Source: CALBTQ01 sp036725605
GTDB taxonomy: Bacteria; Lernaellota; Lernaellaia; Lernaellales; Lernaellaceae
Reading direction: 5' to 3'
Length of the DNA: 64,000 nucleotides
Assembly: GCA_036725605.1 (NCBI GenBank)
Contig: DAIMDW010000001.1
Location: forward strand, 372,001 to 436,000
Shown here: piece after piece, positions 22,617-32,384 of the stretch
How positions within the stretch are numbered: position 1 is the first letter of the stretch
How the letters are laid out: every line of letters starts with the position of its first letter
The notes under the pieces: generated by a model
Seen by the model: only the letters and a program-made list of their open reading frames with translations
Told to the model about the DNA's origin: nothing
Database searches by the model: none
Translations under genes and position numbers: made by a program

Positions 22617-25236
22617 TCGCCACCACCATATTTTCCGCACTCAAATAGCGGCGCGTCACCCGGGCGATATCTTCGTCGGTGAGCCGCTGCACCTGCGCGG
22701 CGAAGCGTTGGTGCGCGCGGTAGCCGGGCCCGAGCAGTTCATTGAGCCCGACGGTCTGCGCGAGACTCGCGTTGGTCTGCAAATGCAATCGGTGACTGCC
22801 GATCAGGTAGCGCTTGGCCCGCTGTAGTTCGCGGCCGCGCGGCGGTTTGTGCAGCACGCGGTCGATTTCCTCGCGCATCGCGGTCAGCGCCAGGTCGGCT
22901 GTCTGGTTGCCGGTGGCGATGTACACGCCGAACGCTCCACGCTCCACGCCATCCTGCTGGAAGCTATAGACGCTGTAGGCGAGATTGCGCCGGTCGCGCA
23001 GTTCGAGGAACAGCCGGCCGCCCTGCCCGGACAACACGGCGCTGAGCAGTTGCAGAGCCACTTCGTCGCGCGAACCGATGTTGCAGCCGAGCCAGCCGAT
23101 CTGAATGTGCGCCTGCTCTTTGGGAACGATGCGCTCGGCGAAAACCAATCCCTGCGGCGGCGCGGGATCGGAGTGCGTCAGCGGCGCGAAGCCGGTGGGC
23201 GGCAGATCGCCGAAGGCCTCGCCGACCAGATCGTACGCGCGTTCATATTCCACGTCGCCGGAAATGGAAATCACGAGATTCGCCGGATCCAGCAGCGCGT
23301 CCCAGTAGGCTTGAACGTCGGCCCGCTTGATCGCGGGCACGGTGCGTTCGTCGCCCAGCAGCGTGCGGCCATACGGATGCTCGCCGTAGAGTTTTTCGGC
23401 GAACAGGTCGCGCACCAGCGCCTGCAAATTGGTTTTGCGTTGTGCGATACGACCCAGCACCATCTGCTTTTGCCGCTTGATTTCCGTGGGCGAAAACGCC
23501 GGGCGTCGCGAAGCCTCGGCCACCAATTGCATGCCCTTGGCGAAATCGACGGCCAGGAAGTCGCCGGCGATGCCGATGGTGTTGAAACCGGAAACGCCGC
23601 GCACGCCGGCCGCCAGATCGTCGACCTCGCGCGCGAATTGCAGCGCCGATTTTTCCTCCGTACCGCGCGCCAGCAAACGGGAGGTCAGGCCGGACAAGCC
23701 GCCGAGCCGCGCCGGTTCATAACGCAGACCGCCAAGCATGCCGGTGCGGATGTAAACCAGCGGCGCGTGATGGGTTTCGTTGACCAACAAGCGCACGCCG
23801 TTGGGCAGCACGGTGCGGAGCAACCGATTGCGCCGTTTGCGTTTGGCGGGCGACGACGGCGCCTCGGCAACCGCCGCCGCCGCTGACTTCGCCTGGCTCG
23901 CAACGCCCGGAAACCGGAGATAAATCGGTCGCGCGATCGATTCGAGTTCGCGCAACGACATCTTTTTACCCTTGGGCAACAGCACCGCGCCGGTCAGCCG
24001 TTCGTGGCGGAAAATTTCGTTGGCCGCCTGCCGCAAGGAATCGCGCGTGACGTGCCGCATCTGCTCGAGGTAGAGATCCTCCAGATGAATGTCGCCGGTG
24101 AGAATCACCGAATAGCCGAGCCCCTGCCCGATGCCGCCGACCGTTTCACGCCGGCCGACGAAGGAAGCCTCGACCAGTTTTTTCGCGCGCGCCAGTTCCG
24201 GCGCGGTGACGTATTGTTCACGCAGGCGATAGAGCTCCTGCAGAATTTCGACGATCGCCGGGCGCACCTTGTCGGCCGTGGTGGTGGCGTCGACGGCGAA
24301 CAGGCCGGGATCCTTCGGCGCGAACAAATGCGTGGACACGTCAAAGACCAACTGCCGCACCGATTTGACACGCTGTTCGAGCCGCGAGCTTTCGCCGGCG
24401 CTGAGGATGGTGGCCAGGATGTCGAGTTCGGCGGCGAAGGGCTGGTTCCACGCCGGGCCGGGAAAGGCCAGGTACAGGTGCGCCTCATGAATCGGATCGC
24501 GCAGCACGAGGCCGCGAAATTTTTTCTGCAACGGCTCGTCCGGGCGCAGGCGTCGTTTCGCCGCGGCGGCTTGCGGTTTGCCGAACAGGCGACGAATCAA
24601 CCGCAGCGTACCGTCGGGGTCGAAATCGCCGGCGACGGCGAGCACGAGATTTTGCGGATGGTAATGGCGGCGATAGAAGGCCAGCACTTCCTTGCGCCGC
24701 AGGCCCTGCAGCACCTCACGCGTACCGATGATCGGCCGACCGTAAGGATGCACGGCGAAGACCTTGTTCCAGGTCGATTCGGCCAGGTGCGAATTTGGCA
24801 GGTCGCGGTACATGGCCAGTTCCTCGAGCACGACCTGAATTTCCTTTTTCAATTCGTCGGCGGCGAACGCGGGTTGAAAGATCGCATCGGCGAGAATGTC
24901 GAGGCCGACGGCCGTTTCGTCCTTGCCCACGGTCAGGTAGTAGCAGGTGGAATCGAAACTGGTGAAGGCGTTGATGTCGCCGCCGGCGGCTTCAACCTCG
25001 GCGGCGATCTGGCCGACGCCGCGCCGGGCGGTGCCTTTGAAAATCATGTGTTCGTGCAGATGCGCCAGCCCCGCTTCGGCGGGCAGTTCATCGGCCGAAC
25101 CGACCTCGACCCACAGCGCCATGGACACCACCGGCGCGAAGGTCGTGCGTTGCAACACGACGCGCAGGCCGTTGGCCAGCTTGATGAGCGTGGGTTGCGT
25201 CAGTCGGTCGCCGTCGCGGGAAACGTCTTTTGCCAC
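22603..25236 (-). CDS. M16 family (insulinase-like) zinc metallopeptidase, two-repeat form
   Basis: An 877-residue protein with two fused M16 halves. The N-terminal half has the inverted zinc motif HLHEH (59-63) followed by MIFKGT, and the downstream acidic residue region EIQVVLEELAMYRD. The C-terminal half starts about residue 470 (LPNGVRLLVNE) and lacks HxxEH, as usual for the inactive half. No signal peptide is visible at the chosen GTG (25236), which has AAGGAGG 4 nt upstream. That Shine-Dalgarno sequence lies inside the last codons of the upstream Agl23-like gene (37-bp overlap), so translation is coupled. It resembles periplasmic PqqL/YMXG-type or cytoplasmic processing peptidases. Confidence 0.9.
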   Translation of the reverse strand: MAKDVSRDGDRLTQPTLIKLANGLRVVLQRTTFAPVVSMALWVEVGSADELPAEAGLAHLHEHMIFKGTARRGVGQIAAEVEAAGGDINAFTSFDSTCYYLTVGKDETAVGLDILADAIFQPAFAADELKKEIQVVLEELAMYRDLPNSHLAESTWNKVFAVHPYGRPIIGTREVLQGLRRKEVLAFYRRHYHPQNLVLAVAGDFDPDGTLRLIRRLFGKPQAAAAKRRLRPDEPLQKKFRGLVLRDPIHEAHLYLAFPGPAWNQPFAAELDILATILSAGESSRLEQRVKSVRQLVFDVSTHLFAPKDPGLFAVDATTTADKVRPAIVEILQELYRLREQYVTAPELARAKKLVEASFVGRRETVGGIGQGLGYSVILTGDIHLEDLYLEQMRHVTRDSLRQAANEIFRHERLTGAVLLPKGKKMSLRELESIARPIYLRFPGVASQAKSAAAAVAEAPSSPAKRKRRNRLLRTVLPNGVRLLVNETHHAPLVYIRTGMLGGLRYEPARLGGLSGLTSRLLARGTEEKSALQFAREVDDLAAGVRGVSGFNTIGIAGDFLAVDFAKGMQLVAEASRRPAFSPTEIKRQKQMVLGRIAQRKTNLQALVRDLFAEKLYGEHPYGRTLLGDERTVPAIKRADVQAYWDALLDPANLVISISGDVEYERAYDLVGEAFGDLPPTGFAPLTHSDPAPPQGLVFAERIVPKEQAHIQIGWLGCNIGSRDEVALQLLSAVLSGQGGRLFLELRDRRNLAYSVYSFQQDGVERGAFGVYIATGNQTADLALTAMREEIDRVLHKPPRGRELQRAKRYLIGSHRLHLQTNASLAQTVGLNELLGPGYRAHQRFAAQVQRLTDEDIARVTRRYLSAENMVVAIIRG

Positions 25237-26699
25237 AAGTCCTCCTTGACCAACAGGTAGATCCACCAGCCCGGAAACACCGGGTAGGTTTCCGAATGAT
25301 AATCATCGGTGATCCGTTCGGCCAATTCATCGTATTCATTGCTGCGCACGATCACCACCGGCGCGGTGATTTTCTCCGGCAGATCGTTTTTCTGCACGCG
25401 CAATCCTTGGTAGTGATGCAGGTACGGCCGGCCGGGATTTTTCGCGCCGAAGGTGATGAAGATCGGCAGGTCCTTTTCGCCCTCCCACGCCGTTTCCACC
25501 TGCGCGAGCACGGGGAGCATTTCCTCGTAACCGCGAAGGGTCTGCACGTAGACGATCTTGTAATCGTTGTCGTCGTATTCCTCGAAGTTGAGGCGATACG
25601 ACGCCAGCCCATAGATCGTCAGCCCGGCGAGAATCAGCACGCCAAGCGTGATGCGCCAGGCCGGCGGCCGCGCCAGTTCCCACAGATCGGTGAAGCCGAC
25701 CGCGCCCAGCATGATCCAGGTCAGGCCGATGGTCAGCACGCACCAGGGCGTTTTGTAAGGGATCAGCGAGTATACCGCGAGCGTGACGACGGCGATGACG
25801 ATCAGGGCGATCGTCTGTGCCTGCCGTTTCCACAAACCGCGCACGATCGCCCAGGCGGCGAAAGGCAGCGCCGGCAGGTAGTACTTGCCGACCATTATGA
25901 AAAAGTAGGTCCACGGCTTGGCGTGCGGCTTTTCACGAAAGCCCGTATCCAGCCACGGCAAATAGGCTTTGAAGAAATCGACGATGCCGTTGGGATTGGT
26001 CAGGAAGCTGGTGAACAAAAGGATCCAGACCGTCAACGACAGACCGGCGGCCCAGAGCAGGTACTGTCCGTGAAACAGGTGGCGCGGTTCGAACTCTTCG
26101 TTGCGTCTGCCGGTCGCGACGGACCAGAGCCACAGGACGATCATCGCCGCGCCGAAGGCCATCACGTTGATCGAGGCGGTTTCCTTGACCGCAAAGGCGA
26201 TGGTCAGGAACATCCAGAAGCCGACCACGTTGGCGGCGGTGGCTCGGCGGGCGGCGGCAAGGAAGGTCCAGAACATGCCGACGGTGGCGAAGGAGAAGTA
26301 GACTTCGTGAATAAACGTGCGGGAAAAATACACGTCGGCCGGGCTCAGGGCCAGGATGGCGGCGGCGAGCAGCGCGCCCGGGCGGCCGATCAGCCGGTAT
26401 TGCGCCAACAGGAAAATGACCGCCAGCAGACCGAAAAGCGTCGGCGTGAAGCGCATCGCGTTTTTCGAGTACCCGGCCAGCCGAGCGGCCGGCACGCCGA
26501 TGAAATACAGAAACGGTCCGTGGTAAGCGCTCGGATTATAAGCGTAATTGAAATCGTTCACCAATCTCTTGGTAAATGAGTAGTTTACCGATTCGTCATG
26601 GTGGATCGGCTTGAGACCCAACCGGTCGAAACGGAACCACGCGGCCGTCAAGACGAGCAGAATCGCCGTAATCAACCAAATTTTTTGCACTCTCGACAT
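25200..26699 (-). CDS. Agl23-like / GT39-type membrane glycosyltransferase-related protein
   Basis: A 499-residue polytopic membrane protein with about ten transmembrane helices. After the first helix comes GLKPIHHDESVNYSFTKRLV, the acidic DE-containing loop typical of GT-C enzymes such as PMT/ArnT. Later segments (NPSAYHGPFLYF, FSRTFIHEVYFSFATVGMF, SLIPYKTPWC) match the TIGR03663 family, named flippase-associated Agl23 in archaea. It probably transfers a sugar from a polyprenyl-phosphate donor on the outer face of the inner membrane. Its 3' end carries the ribosome-binding site and start of the M16 peptidase gene. Confidence 0.8.
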   Translation of the reverse strand: MSRVQKIWLITAILLVLTAAWFRFDRLGLKPIHHDESVNYSFTKRLVNDFNYAYNPSAYHGPFLYFIGVPAARLAGYSKNAMRFTPTLFGLLAVIFLLAQYRLIGRPGALLAAAILALSPADVYFSRTFIHEVYFSFATVGMFWTFLAAARRATAANVVGFWMFLTIAFAVKETASINVMAFGAAMIVLWLWSVATGRRNEEFEPRHLFHGQYLLWAAGLSLTVWILLFTSFLTNPNGIVDFFKAYLPWLDTGFREKPHAKPWTYFFIMVGKYYLPALPFAAWAIVRGLWKRQAQTIALIVIAVVTLAVYSLIPYKTPWCVLTIGLTWIMLGAVGFTDLWELARPPAWRITLGVLILAGLTIYGLASYRLNFEEYDDNDYKIVYVQTLRGYEEMLPVLAQVETAWEGEKDLPIFITFGAKNPGRPYLHHYQGLRVQKNDLPEKITAPVVIVRSNEYDELAERITDDYHSETYPVFPGWWIYLLVKEDLWQKTFPATATD

Positions 26700-26906
26700 G
26701 CGGCGAATCTTGGCACAGGGCCGCCGATGCGGTCAATAAGCAACCGTAAACCTGAACCAAATTCTGAAAAAGTTGTCCAAAGGGTATGAAAAATTTGAAC
26801 TTGACAGCCCCGGCATGTTCGGAACAAGCTAGCAAGGGTTGTATTACCGGGGTTTTTTGGGTATACAGGCCCCCTATTATTTTACCGAGGACAACAGGAT
26901 CATTCT

Positions 26907-27944
26907 ATGATCTTCGACTATTTTATTGGGATGTTCTCCAACGATCTGGCGATTGACCTGGGCACCGCCAATACCTTGGTCTACGTCAAAGGACGGGGAA
27001 TCGTCTTTTCGGAACCCTCCGTGGTCGCGGTGCAAAAGGACGTGCGCGGCATCAAACGCGTGCTGGCCGTGGGCAAAGAGGCGAAGATGATGGTCGGCAA
27101 AACGCCGGGCAACATCGTCGCCATCCGGCCGATGCGCGAGGGCGTGATCGCCGACTTCGAGGTCACGCGCGAAATGCTGCGCTACTTCATCCGCAAGGCG
27201 CACAACCGCAAGACGCTGGTGCGCCCGCGCATCATCATCTGCATTCCCTACGGCATCACCGAGGTGGAAAAGCGCGCGGTGAAGGAAAGCGCGATCAGCG
27301 CCAGTGCGCGCGAGGTGTATCTGATCGAGGAGCCGATGGCGGCGGCGATCGGCGCGGGTCTGCCGATCACCGAGCCGTCGGGCAACATGATCGTGGACAT
27401 CGGCGGCGGCACGACGGAAGTGGCGGTGATCAGTCTCGCCGGGTTGGTGCACTGCCAGAGCGTGCGCGTGGCCGGCGACAAGATGGACATCGCGATCATG
27501 CAGTACCTCAAGCGCAAGTACAATCTGCTGGTCGGCGAATCGACGGCCGAGCGGATCAAAATGACCATCGGCACGGCCTACCCGACCGACGAAGTGATGA
27601 CCATGGCGGTCAAGGGGCGCGATCTGGTGGCCGGCATTCCCAAGACGATCGAGGTCAACAGCGACGAGATTCACGAAGCGCTGATCGAGCCGATCAACAC
27701 GATCGTCAACGCGGTGCGCGTGGCGCTGGAACGCACGCCGCCCGAGTTGGCCGCGGACATCGTGGACAAGGGAATCGTCCTGACCGGCGGCGGCGCGTTG
27801 CTCAAGCACCTGGACATTCTGCTGCGCGAGGAGACGGGTTTGCCGATCACCATCGCCGACGACCCGCTGGCCGCGGTGGTGCTGGGCACGGGCAAGGCGC
27901 TGGACGAGTTGGATCTGCTGCGAAGGGTCAGCATTCAAAATTAA
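26907..27944 (+). CDS. mreB: Rod-shape-determining actin homologue MreB
   Basis: A 345-residue bacterial actin that organises the elongasome under the inner membrane. Phosphate-1 loop DLAIDLGTANTLVYVKGRG, phosphate-2 DIGGGTTEVAVIS and the adenosine motif GIVLTGGGALLKHLD are all intact. The N-terminus MIFDYFIGMFSNDL offers a short amphipathic membrane-binding stretch. It is the first gene of mreB-mreC-mreD-mrdA-rodA. The 207-bp gap upstream has a perfect TTGACA at 26801-26806 but no convincing -10 at standard spacing, so the promoter is unresolved. Confidence 0.97.
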   Translation: MIFDYFIGMFSNDLAIDLGTANTLVYVKGRGIVFSEPSVVAVQKDVRGIKRVLAVGKEAKMMVGKTPGNIVAIRPMREGVIADFEVTREMLRYFIRKAHNRKTLVRPRIIICIPYGITEVEKRAVKESAISASAREVYLIEEPMAAAIGAGLPITEPSGNMIVDIGGGTTEVAVISLAGLVHCQSVRVAGDKMDIAIMQYLKRKYNLLVGESTAERIKMTIGTAYPTDEVMTMAVKGRDLVAGIPKTIEVNSDEIHEALIEPINTIVNAVRVALERTPPELAADIVDKGIVLTGGGALLKHLDILLREETGLPITIADDPLAAVVLGTGKALDELDLLRRVSIQN

Positions 27945-27996
27945 TCATTCGTCTCCCATCCCTGCGGCGAAAAGGGATAGAGGGCATTAACGATCC

Positions 27997-28836
27997 ATGT
28001 TTCAGTTCTTCACGCAACATCGCGTGCTCATGCTTGTCTTGCTGCTGGTGCTGATCGGGTTGCATCTGCTCAGCAGCGGACTTCGCCACAAGACCCAACT
28101 GAATTTCTTCGATAAGGTCATCCTGGTCGTTTACACACCGATCTATAAGATCCTCTCCTGGCCCTTCGCCAAATCGGCGCTGCTGATTTCCAAGTACCTC
28201 TACCTGGTCGACCTGAAGGAATCCAACGCGCGATTGCGTCTGCAAAACCGCGAGCTCAAGGGGCTGATCACCGACGGCGACGAACTGCGCGCCGAAAACG
28301 AACGGCTCAAAATGCTGCTGCAACTCAAAAGCAACCAGCAGCAACCGGTGGCCTTCGCGCGGGTGATCGGGCGCAGCAACAACGCGGAATTTCGCACCAT
28401 GCTCATCGACGCGGGCACGATGGACGGCGTGCAGGTCGGGATGTGCGCGATCGCGCCCGAGGGATTGGTCGGCTTTATCGCCGGCGCAGTGCCCAACGCG
28501 GCGAAGGTCGTGTTGATCACCGACGCCAGCGCGCGCATCGACGCCATCCTGCAACGCACGCGCACCCGGGCGATGGTCTTCGGACGCGGCGCCGACGCCT
28601 GCACGCTGGAGTACCTGGAATCGGGCGTGGACGTGGCCGAGGGCGACCGGTTGATCACCTCGGGTCTGGGCGGCGTGTTTCCCAAGGGCCTGCCGATCGG
28701 CGTGGTCGCGGGCGTGACGCGCGGCGACTACGGCGTGCTGCAGGAAACGGACATTCAACCGGCGGTCGACTTGGACGCGCTGGAGGAAGTGGCCGTTATG
28801 CCCGGCGGACACGGAATGATGGAGCTGCTGCGATGA
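27997..28836 (+). CDS. mreC: Rod-shape-determining protein MreC
   Basis: A 279-residue bitopic protein: a cytoplasmic tip, one transmembrane helix (about residues 9-27), a coiled-coil segment around 70-110 (DLKESNARLRLQNRELKGL and following Glu/Leu-rich heptads) and a periplasmic double beta-barrel. Conserved pieces are VIGRSNNAEFRTMLIDAG, GLVGFIAG and TSGLGGVFPKGLPIG. It links MreB to PBP2/RodA. The stop codon overlaps mreD by 4 bp. Confidence 0.95.
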   Translation: MFQFFTQHRVLMLVLLLVLIGLHLLSSGLRHKTQLNFFDKVILVVYTPIYKILSWPFAKSALLISKYLYLVDLKESNARLRLQNRELKGLITDGDELRAENERLKMLLQLKSNQQQPVAFARVIGRSNNAEFRTMLIDAGTMDGVQVGMCAIAPEGLVGFIAGAVPNAAKVVLITDASARIDAILQRTRTRAMVFGRGADACTLEYLESGVDVAEGDRLITSGLGGVFPKGLPIGVVAGVTRGDYGVLQETDIQPAVDLDALEEVAVMPGGHGMMELLR

Positions 28837-29354
28837 AAAAATTCTTTCTTTTTCTCGCCGTCGGCTTTTTGCTCATCATCGCGCAGTCGATCTGGCGGAT
28901 GACCATTCCGCTGGGTTCGCCGGACTTCATTTTCATTATGATCGTTTACTCGGGCATCTACCGTAACCGGCTGATCGGTCCGCTGCTCGCGTTCGTGCTG
29001 GGCATCTGCATCGACGCGCTGTACGGCCTGCAGCCGGGCATGTTCGCGGTGATCTACACGGCGTCCTTTTTCCTGGCGCGCCTGAGCGGCCGTCGTTTTT
29101 ACATGCGCAGCTATCCGTTCCAACTGCTGATCGTCGTGGCGATAACCGCGCTGGCCAAGCTGCTGCAATTTGCGATTCTGCGCACGCTGGATCCGCAGCC
29201 GAACCTGGCCGCGTTGATCTGGGATTCGACCTGGCGACAGATGATTTGGAACGGCGTGTTTGCGATTCCCATCGTGTCGGTGCTCGAACGCATCGACCTG
29301 TGGACGGAAGACGATTATTCCGACCGCTTCATGGGACGCATTGGGGTGTTCTAA
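28833..29354 (+). CDS. mreD: Rod-shape-determining protein MreD
   Basis: A 173-residue inner-membrane protein with five or six predicted helices and the MreD-type segment GPLLAFVLGICIDALYGLQPG. The ATG overlaps the mreC stop (ATGA), and the stop is immediately followed by the mrdA start. It is part of the elongasome; its exact biochemical role in the family is unclear. Confidence 0.92.
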   Translation: MKKFFLFLAVGFLLIIAQSIWRMTIPLGSPDFIFIMIVYSGIYRNRLIGPLLAFVLGICIDALYGLQPGMFAVIYTASFFLARLSGRRFYMRSYPFQLLIVVAITALAKLLQFAILRTLDPQPNLAALIWDSTWRQMIWNGVFAIPIVSVLERIDLWTEDDYSDRFMGRIGVF

Positions 29355-31223
29355 GTGGTTGAGCAAACCTCCCCGGAAAAATCATACGGGCGCAGCCTCA
29401 ACATCTTCATGTCGGCGGTGATCGTCGCCTTTCTCATTCTGCTGGGGCGCCTGTGGTTCTTGCAGATCATCCAGGGACCGAAGCTCACCGAACGCAGCGA
29501 GGCCAACCGCATCCGCGCCTACCGTATCACCGGCTCGCGCGGCATGATCAAGGACCGCTTCGGCGACGTGATCGTGGACAACCGGCCGTCGTTCGACCTG
29601 CTCTTCAATCCCCGCGCGGTGAACGAAGGCGAGGAAATCCAATACCTGCGCGGCCTCGCCGGGAAAGTCGAACTGGACCTGGGCGTCATCCAGAGCCGGA
29701 TGGACGCGAACAAAAACCGCACGACGATCAAGATCAAAGAGGACATCACGCGCGACGAACTGGCGCGCATCGAAACGTTGTCGATGTTTTACCAGGGGCA
29801 CGAGTACCCGCTGCGCATCGAGAAGGTCGGCAAACGCACATTTAAATTCGGACAGTACTTCGCGCATATCGTCGGCTATACCGGCGAGATCGACCAGGAT
29901 CGGCTGGAGGCGCCGGAATACGCGGGGTATCGCGCCGGCGACCGCGTCGGCCGATTCGGCGTCGAGTCGTTTTACGAACAATTCCTGCGCGGCGAATTCG
30001 GTCTGCGCAAGGTCGAGGAAGACGCGCGCGGGCACCGCATTCGCGCGTTGGAATACACGCCCGCCCTGCCCGGTAAGGATCTGGAACTGAACCTGATCGT
30101 CGAGTTGCAGCAAACGGCGTCGCGGGCGATGGGCATTTACGCCGGATCGGTGGTGGCGCTGGATCCGCGCAACGGCCAGGTGCTGGCGCTGTACAGCGCG
30201 CCGAGTTTCGATCCGGAATTGTTCAACCAGCCCCTGACGCAGGCGCAATGGGACGCGCTGGTCAACGATTCGCTCAAACCGCTGCAAAACAAGGTCATCG
30301 GCGGCATGTATCCGCCGGGTTCGACGTTCAAGGTCGTGTCGGCGCTGGCCGGTTTGCAGGAAAAGGAAATCACGCCGAGAACCACTTTCGAATGTCGCGG
30401 GCAGTGGAAATACGGCGACCGCTTCTTCCGCTGCCACAACGAAAAGGGCCACGGCTGGGTGCCGCTGATGGTCAGCCTGATGCGCAGTTGCGATATTTAC
30501 TATTATAAATTGTCGGTACAGTTGGGCATCGAGCGCATCGCCAGGTACGCACAGTTTCTTGGCGGCGGACGCAAGACGGGCATCGACCTGGACGGCGAAT
30601 TGAGCGGGCTGATTCCGACGCCCGAATGGAAGATGCAACGCTACAGCCAGGAATGGATGCCCGGTGAAACGCTCAACACGTCGATCGGCCAGGGTTCGGT
30701 GCTGATGACGCCGCTGCAACTGGCGGTGATGTATGCGGCCATCGCCAACGGCGGCACGTTGTACCAACCGCAAGTCGTGCGGCGGATCGTCGCGCCCGAC
30801 GGCTCGCCGATCAAGGAATTCGCGCCGCATGTGATGGGCGAATCCGAAATCGATCAGAAAAATTTCGATTACGTGCGCCAGGCGTTGATCAGCGTCGTGA
30901 ACAATCCGGGCGGTACCGCTTATGCCGCGCGGATGAAAAATCTGACCGTGGCGGGCAAAACGGGCACCAGCCAGGTGCGACGCATCGGCAAGCAGCGCAT
31001 GCACATTTCAACGCTGCCCTACGAGCATCGCGATCACGCGCTGTTCGCCTGTTTCGCGCCGGCGAACGATCCGAAGATCGTCGTGGTGGTCGTGGCCGAA
31101 CATGCGGGACACGGCAGCAGCGTCGCCGCGCCGGTGGCGATGAGCATGCTGTCGGCCTATTTACGCGTGACCCAACAACATCCGGAGTTGGTCGCGCCGA
31201 CCGGCGAGCGGGAGCAGAAGTGA
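29355..31223 (+). CDS. mrdA: Penicillin-binding protein 2 (elongasome transpeptidase)
   Basis: A 622-residue class B PBP with one N-terminal transmembrane helix (about 18-38), a pedestal domain and a C-terminal transpeptidase domain. The active-site motifs are STFK (323-326), SCD as the SxN-type motif in the segment LMRSCDIYYYK, and KTGTSQ near the C-terminus. It crosslinks lateral-wall peptidoglycan together with RodA. The GTG start directly abuts the mreD stop. The C-terminus overlaps rodA by one base. Confidence 0.97.
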   Translation: MVEQTSPEKSYGRSLNIFMSAVIVAFLILLGRLWFLQIIQGPKLTERSEANRIRAYRITGSRGMIKDRFGDVIVDNRPSFDLLFNPRAVNEGEEIQYLRGLAGKVELDLGVIQSRMDANKNRTTIKIKEDITRDELARIETLSMFYQGHEYPLRIEKVGKRTFKFGQYFAHIVGYTGEIDQDRLEAPEYAGYRAGDRVGRFGVESFYEQFLRGEFGLRKVEEDARGHRIRALEYTPALPGKDLELNLIVELQQTASRAMGIYAGSVVALDPRNGQVLALYSAPSFDPELFNQPLTQAQWDALVNDSLKPLQNKVIGGMYPPGSTFKVVSALAGLQEKEITPRTTFECRGQWKYGDRFFRCHNEKGHGWVPLMVSLMRSCDIYYYKLSVQLGIERIARYAQFLGGGRKTGIDLDGELSGLIPTPEWKMQRYSQEWMPGETLNTSIGQGSVLMTPLQLAVMYAAIANGGTLYQPQVVRRIVAPDGSPIKEFAPHVMGESEIDQKNFDYVRQALISVVNNPGGTAYAARMKNLTVAGKTGTSQVRRIGKQRMHISTLPYEHRDHALFACFAPANDPKIVVVVVAEHAGHGSSVAAPVAMSMLSAYLRVTQQHPELVAPTGEREQK

Positions 31224-32377
31224 TGTTGCAGAAACCGTCGCGACGACAGATTCTACGCAATCCGAACCGGCGGTTCGTCGGGCGCATCGACCGGCGCGTG
31301 TTCGCCAATTTCGACTGGACGCTGCTGATTCTGGTCGCCCTGTTGTTCATGATCGGTCTGCTCAATCTGTACAGCGCGACCAACGACAGCGACATCGCCG
31401 ACAAATTTCAACTGCAACTGGTGTGGATGGTCGTCGGCTTCGTGCTGATGTGCATGGCGTTTCTGGTCAATTATCAATATTTCGAAAGCGCCGCCTACGG
31501 CATTTTGATCGCCGTGAACGTAATGCTGCTGGCCACGTTGATCATCGGGCAGATCAGCCACGGTGCGCAGCGCTGGCTGATGCTGGGGCCGATCCGCTTT
31601 CAGCCGAGCGAACTGGCAAAGATCGCCGTGATCCTCGCCCTGGCCAAGTTCCTGGCGGCCAACCGCACGACGCGCGGCTACAATCTCAAGGAACTGGGCA
31701 TTCCCTTCGCGCTGGCCGGCGGGCCGATTCTGCTGACGATGCTGCAGCCGGATTTGGGAACGTCGATCATGATCGGCCTGATTGCCTTTTCGATGATCGC
31801 CTTTGTCGGCATCCGCCTGCGCACGTTCCTGGGGATGTTTTTCTCCGTGGCGGCGGTCGGCGTATTCGGCTTTTTCTTTTTGCTGCACGATTACCAACGC
31901 GACCGGATCATGACGTTGTTCGATCCCAGCCGCGATCCGCTGGGCACGGGTTATCACATTCAGCAGTCGAAAATCGCCATCGGCTCGGGACAGTTTTTCG
32001 GCAAGGGCTGGTTGCAGGGCACGCAAGCCAAACTGCAATTTCTGCCCGAGCACCACACCGACTTCGTGTTTTCGGTGCTGGCCGAGGAATGGGGCTTCAT
32101 CGGCGGATTGGTCGTGCTGGCGCTGTTTTTCGCATTGATCGCCTGGAGCCTGACCATCGCCACGCGTTCGAAGGATCACTTCGGGACGCTGGTGGCCGTC
32201 GGGCTGGTGGCGTTTTTGTTCTGGCACATCTTCATCAATATCGGCATGGTGCTGGGGATCATGCCGGTCGTCGGCGTGCCGCTACCATTCCTTTCCTACG
32301 GACGAACATCGATGCTGACGGTGATGATCGCCATCGGTCTGCTGCTCAATATTTCCAGCCGCCGGTACATGTTTTGA
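31223..32377 (+). CDS. rodA: Peptidoglycan glycosyltransferase RodA (SEDS family)
   Basis: A 384-residue polytopic SEDS protein that polymerises lipid II with PBP2. Recognisable pieces are LGPIRFQPSELAKIAVILA, the catalytic-Asp loop MLQPDLGTS, and PLPFLSYGRTSMLTVM at the end. I chose ATG 31223, overlapping the mrdA stop by one base (TGATG), with GGAG 8 nt upstream; a GTG one codon earlier is also possible. It is the last gene of the rod-shape operon. The next gene is convergent and 7 nt away, with no hairpin terminator visible. Confidence 0.96.
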   Translation: MLQKPSRRQILRNPNRRFVGRIDRRVFANFDWTLLILVALLFMIGLLNLYSATNDSDIADKFQLQLVWMVVGFVLMCMAFLVNYQYFESAAYGILIAVNVMLLATLIIGQISHGAQRWLMLGPIRFQPSELAKIAVILALAKFLAANRTTRGYNLKELGIPFALAGGPILLTMLQPDLGTSIMIGLIAFSMIAFVGIRLRTFLGMFFSVAAVGVFGFFFLLHDYQRDRIMTLFDPSRDPLGTGYHIQQSKIAIGSGQFFGKGWLQGTQAKLQFLPEHHTDFVFSVLAEEWGFIGGLVVLALFFALIAWSLTIATRSKDHFGTLVAVGLVAFLFWHIFINIGMVLGIMPVVGVPLPFLSYGRTSMLTVMIAIGLLLNISSRRYMF

Positions 32378-32384
32378 TTATTGC

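Noticed and set aside
26700..26906. Complete mreB promoter based on the TTGACA at 26801
   Set aside because: The hexamers 16-18 nt downstream do not resemble a -10, so only the -35-like element is visible.
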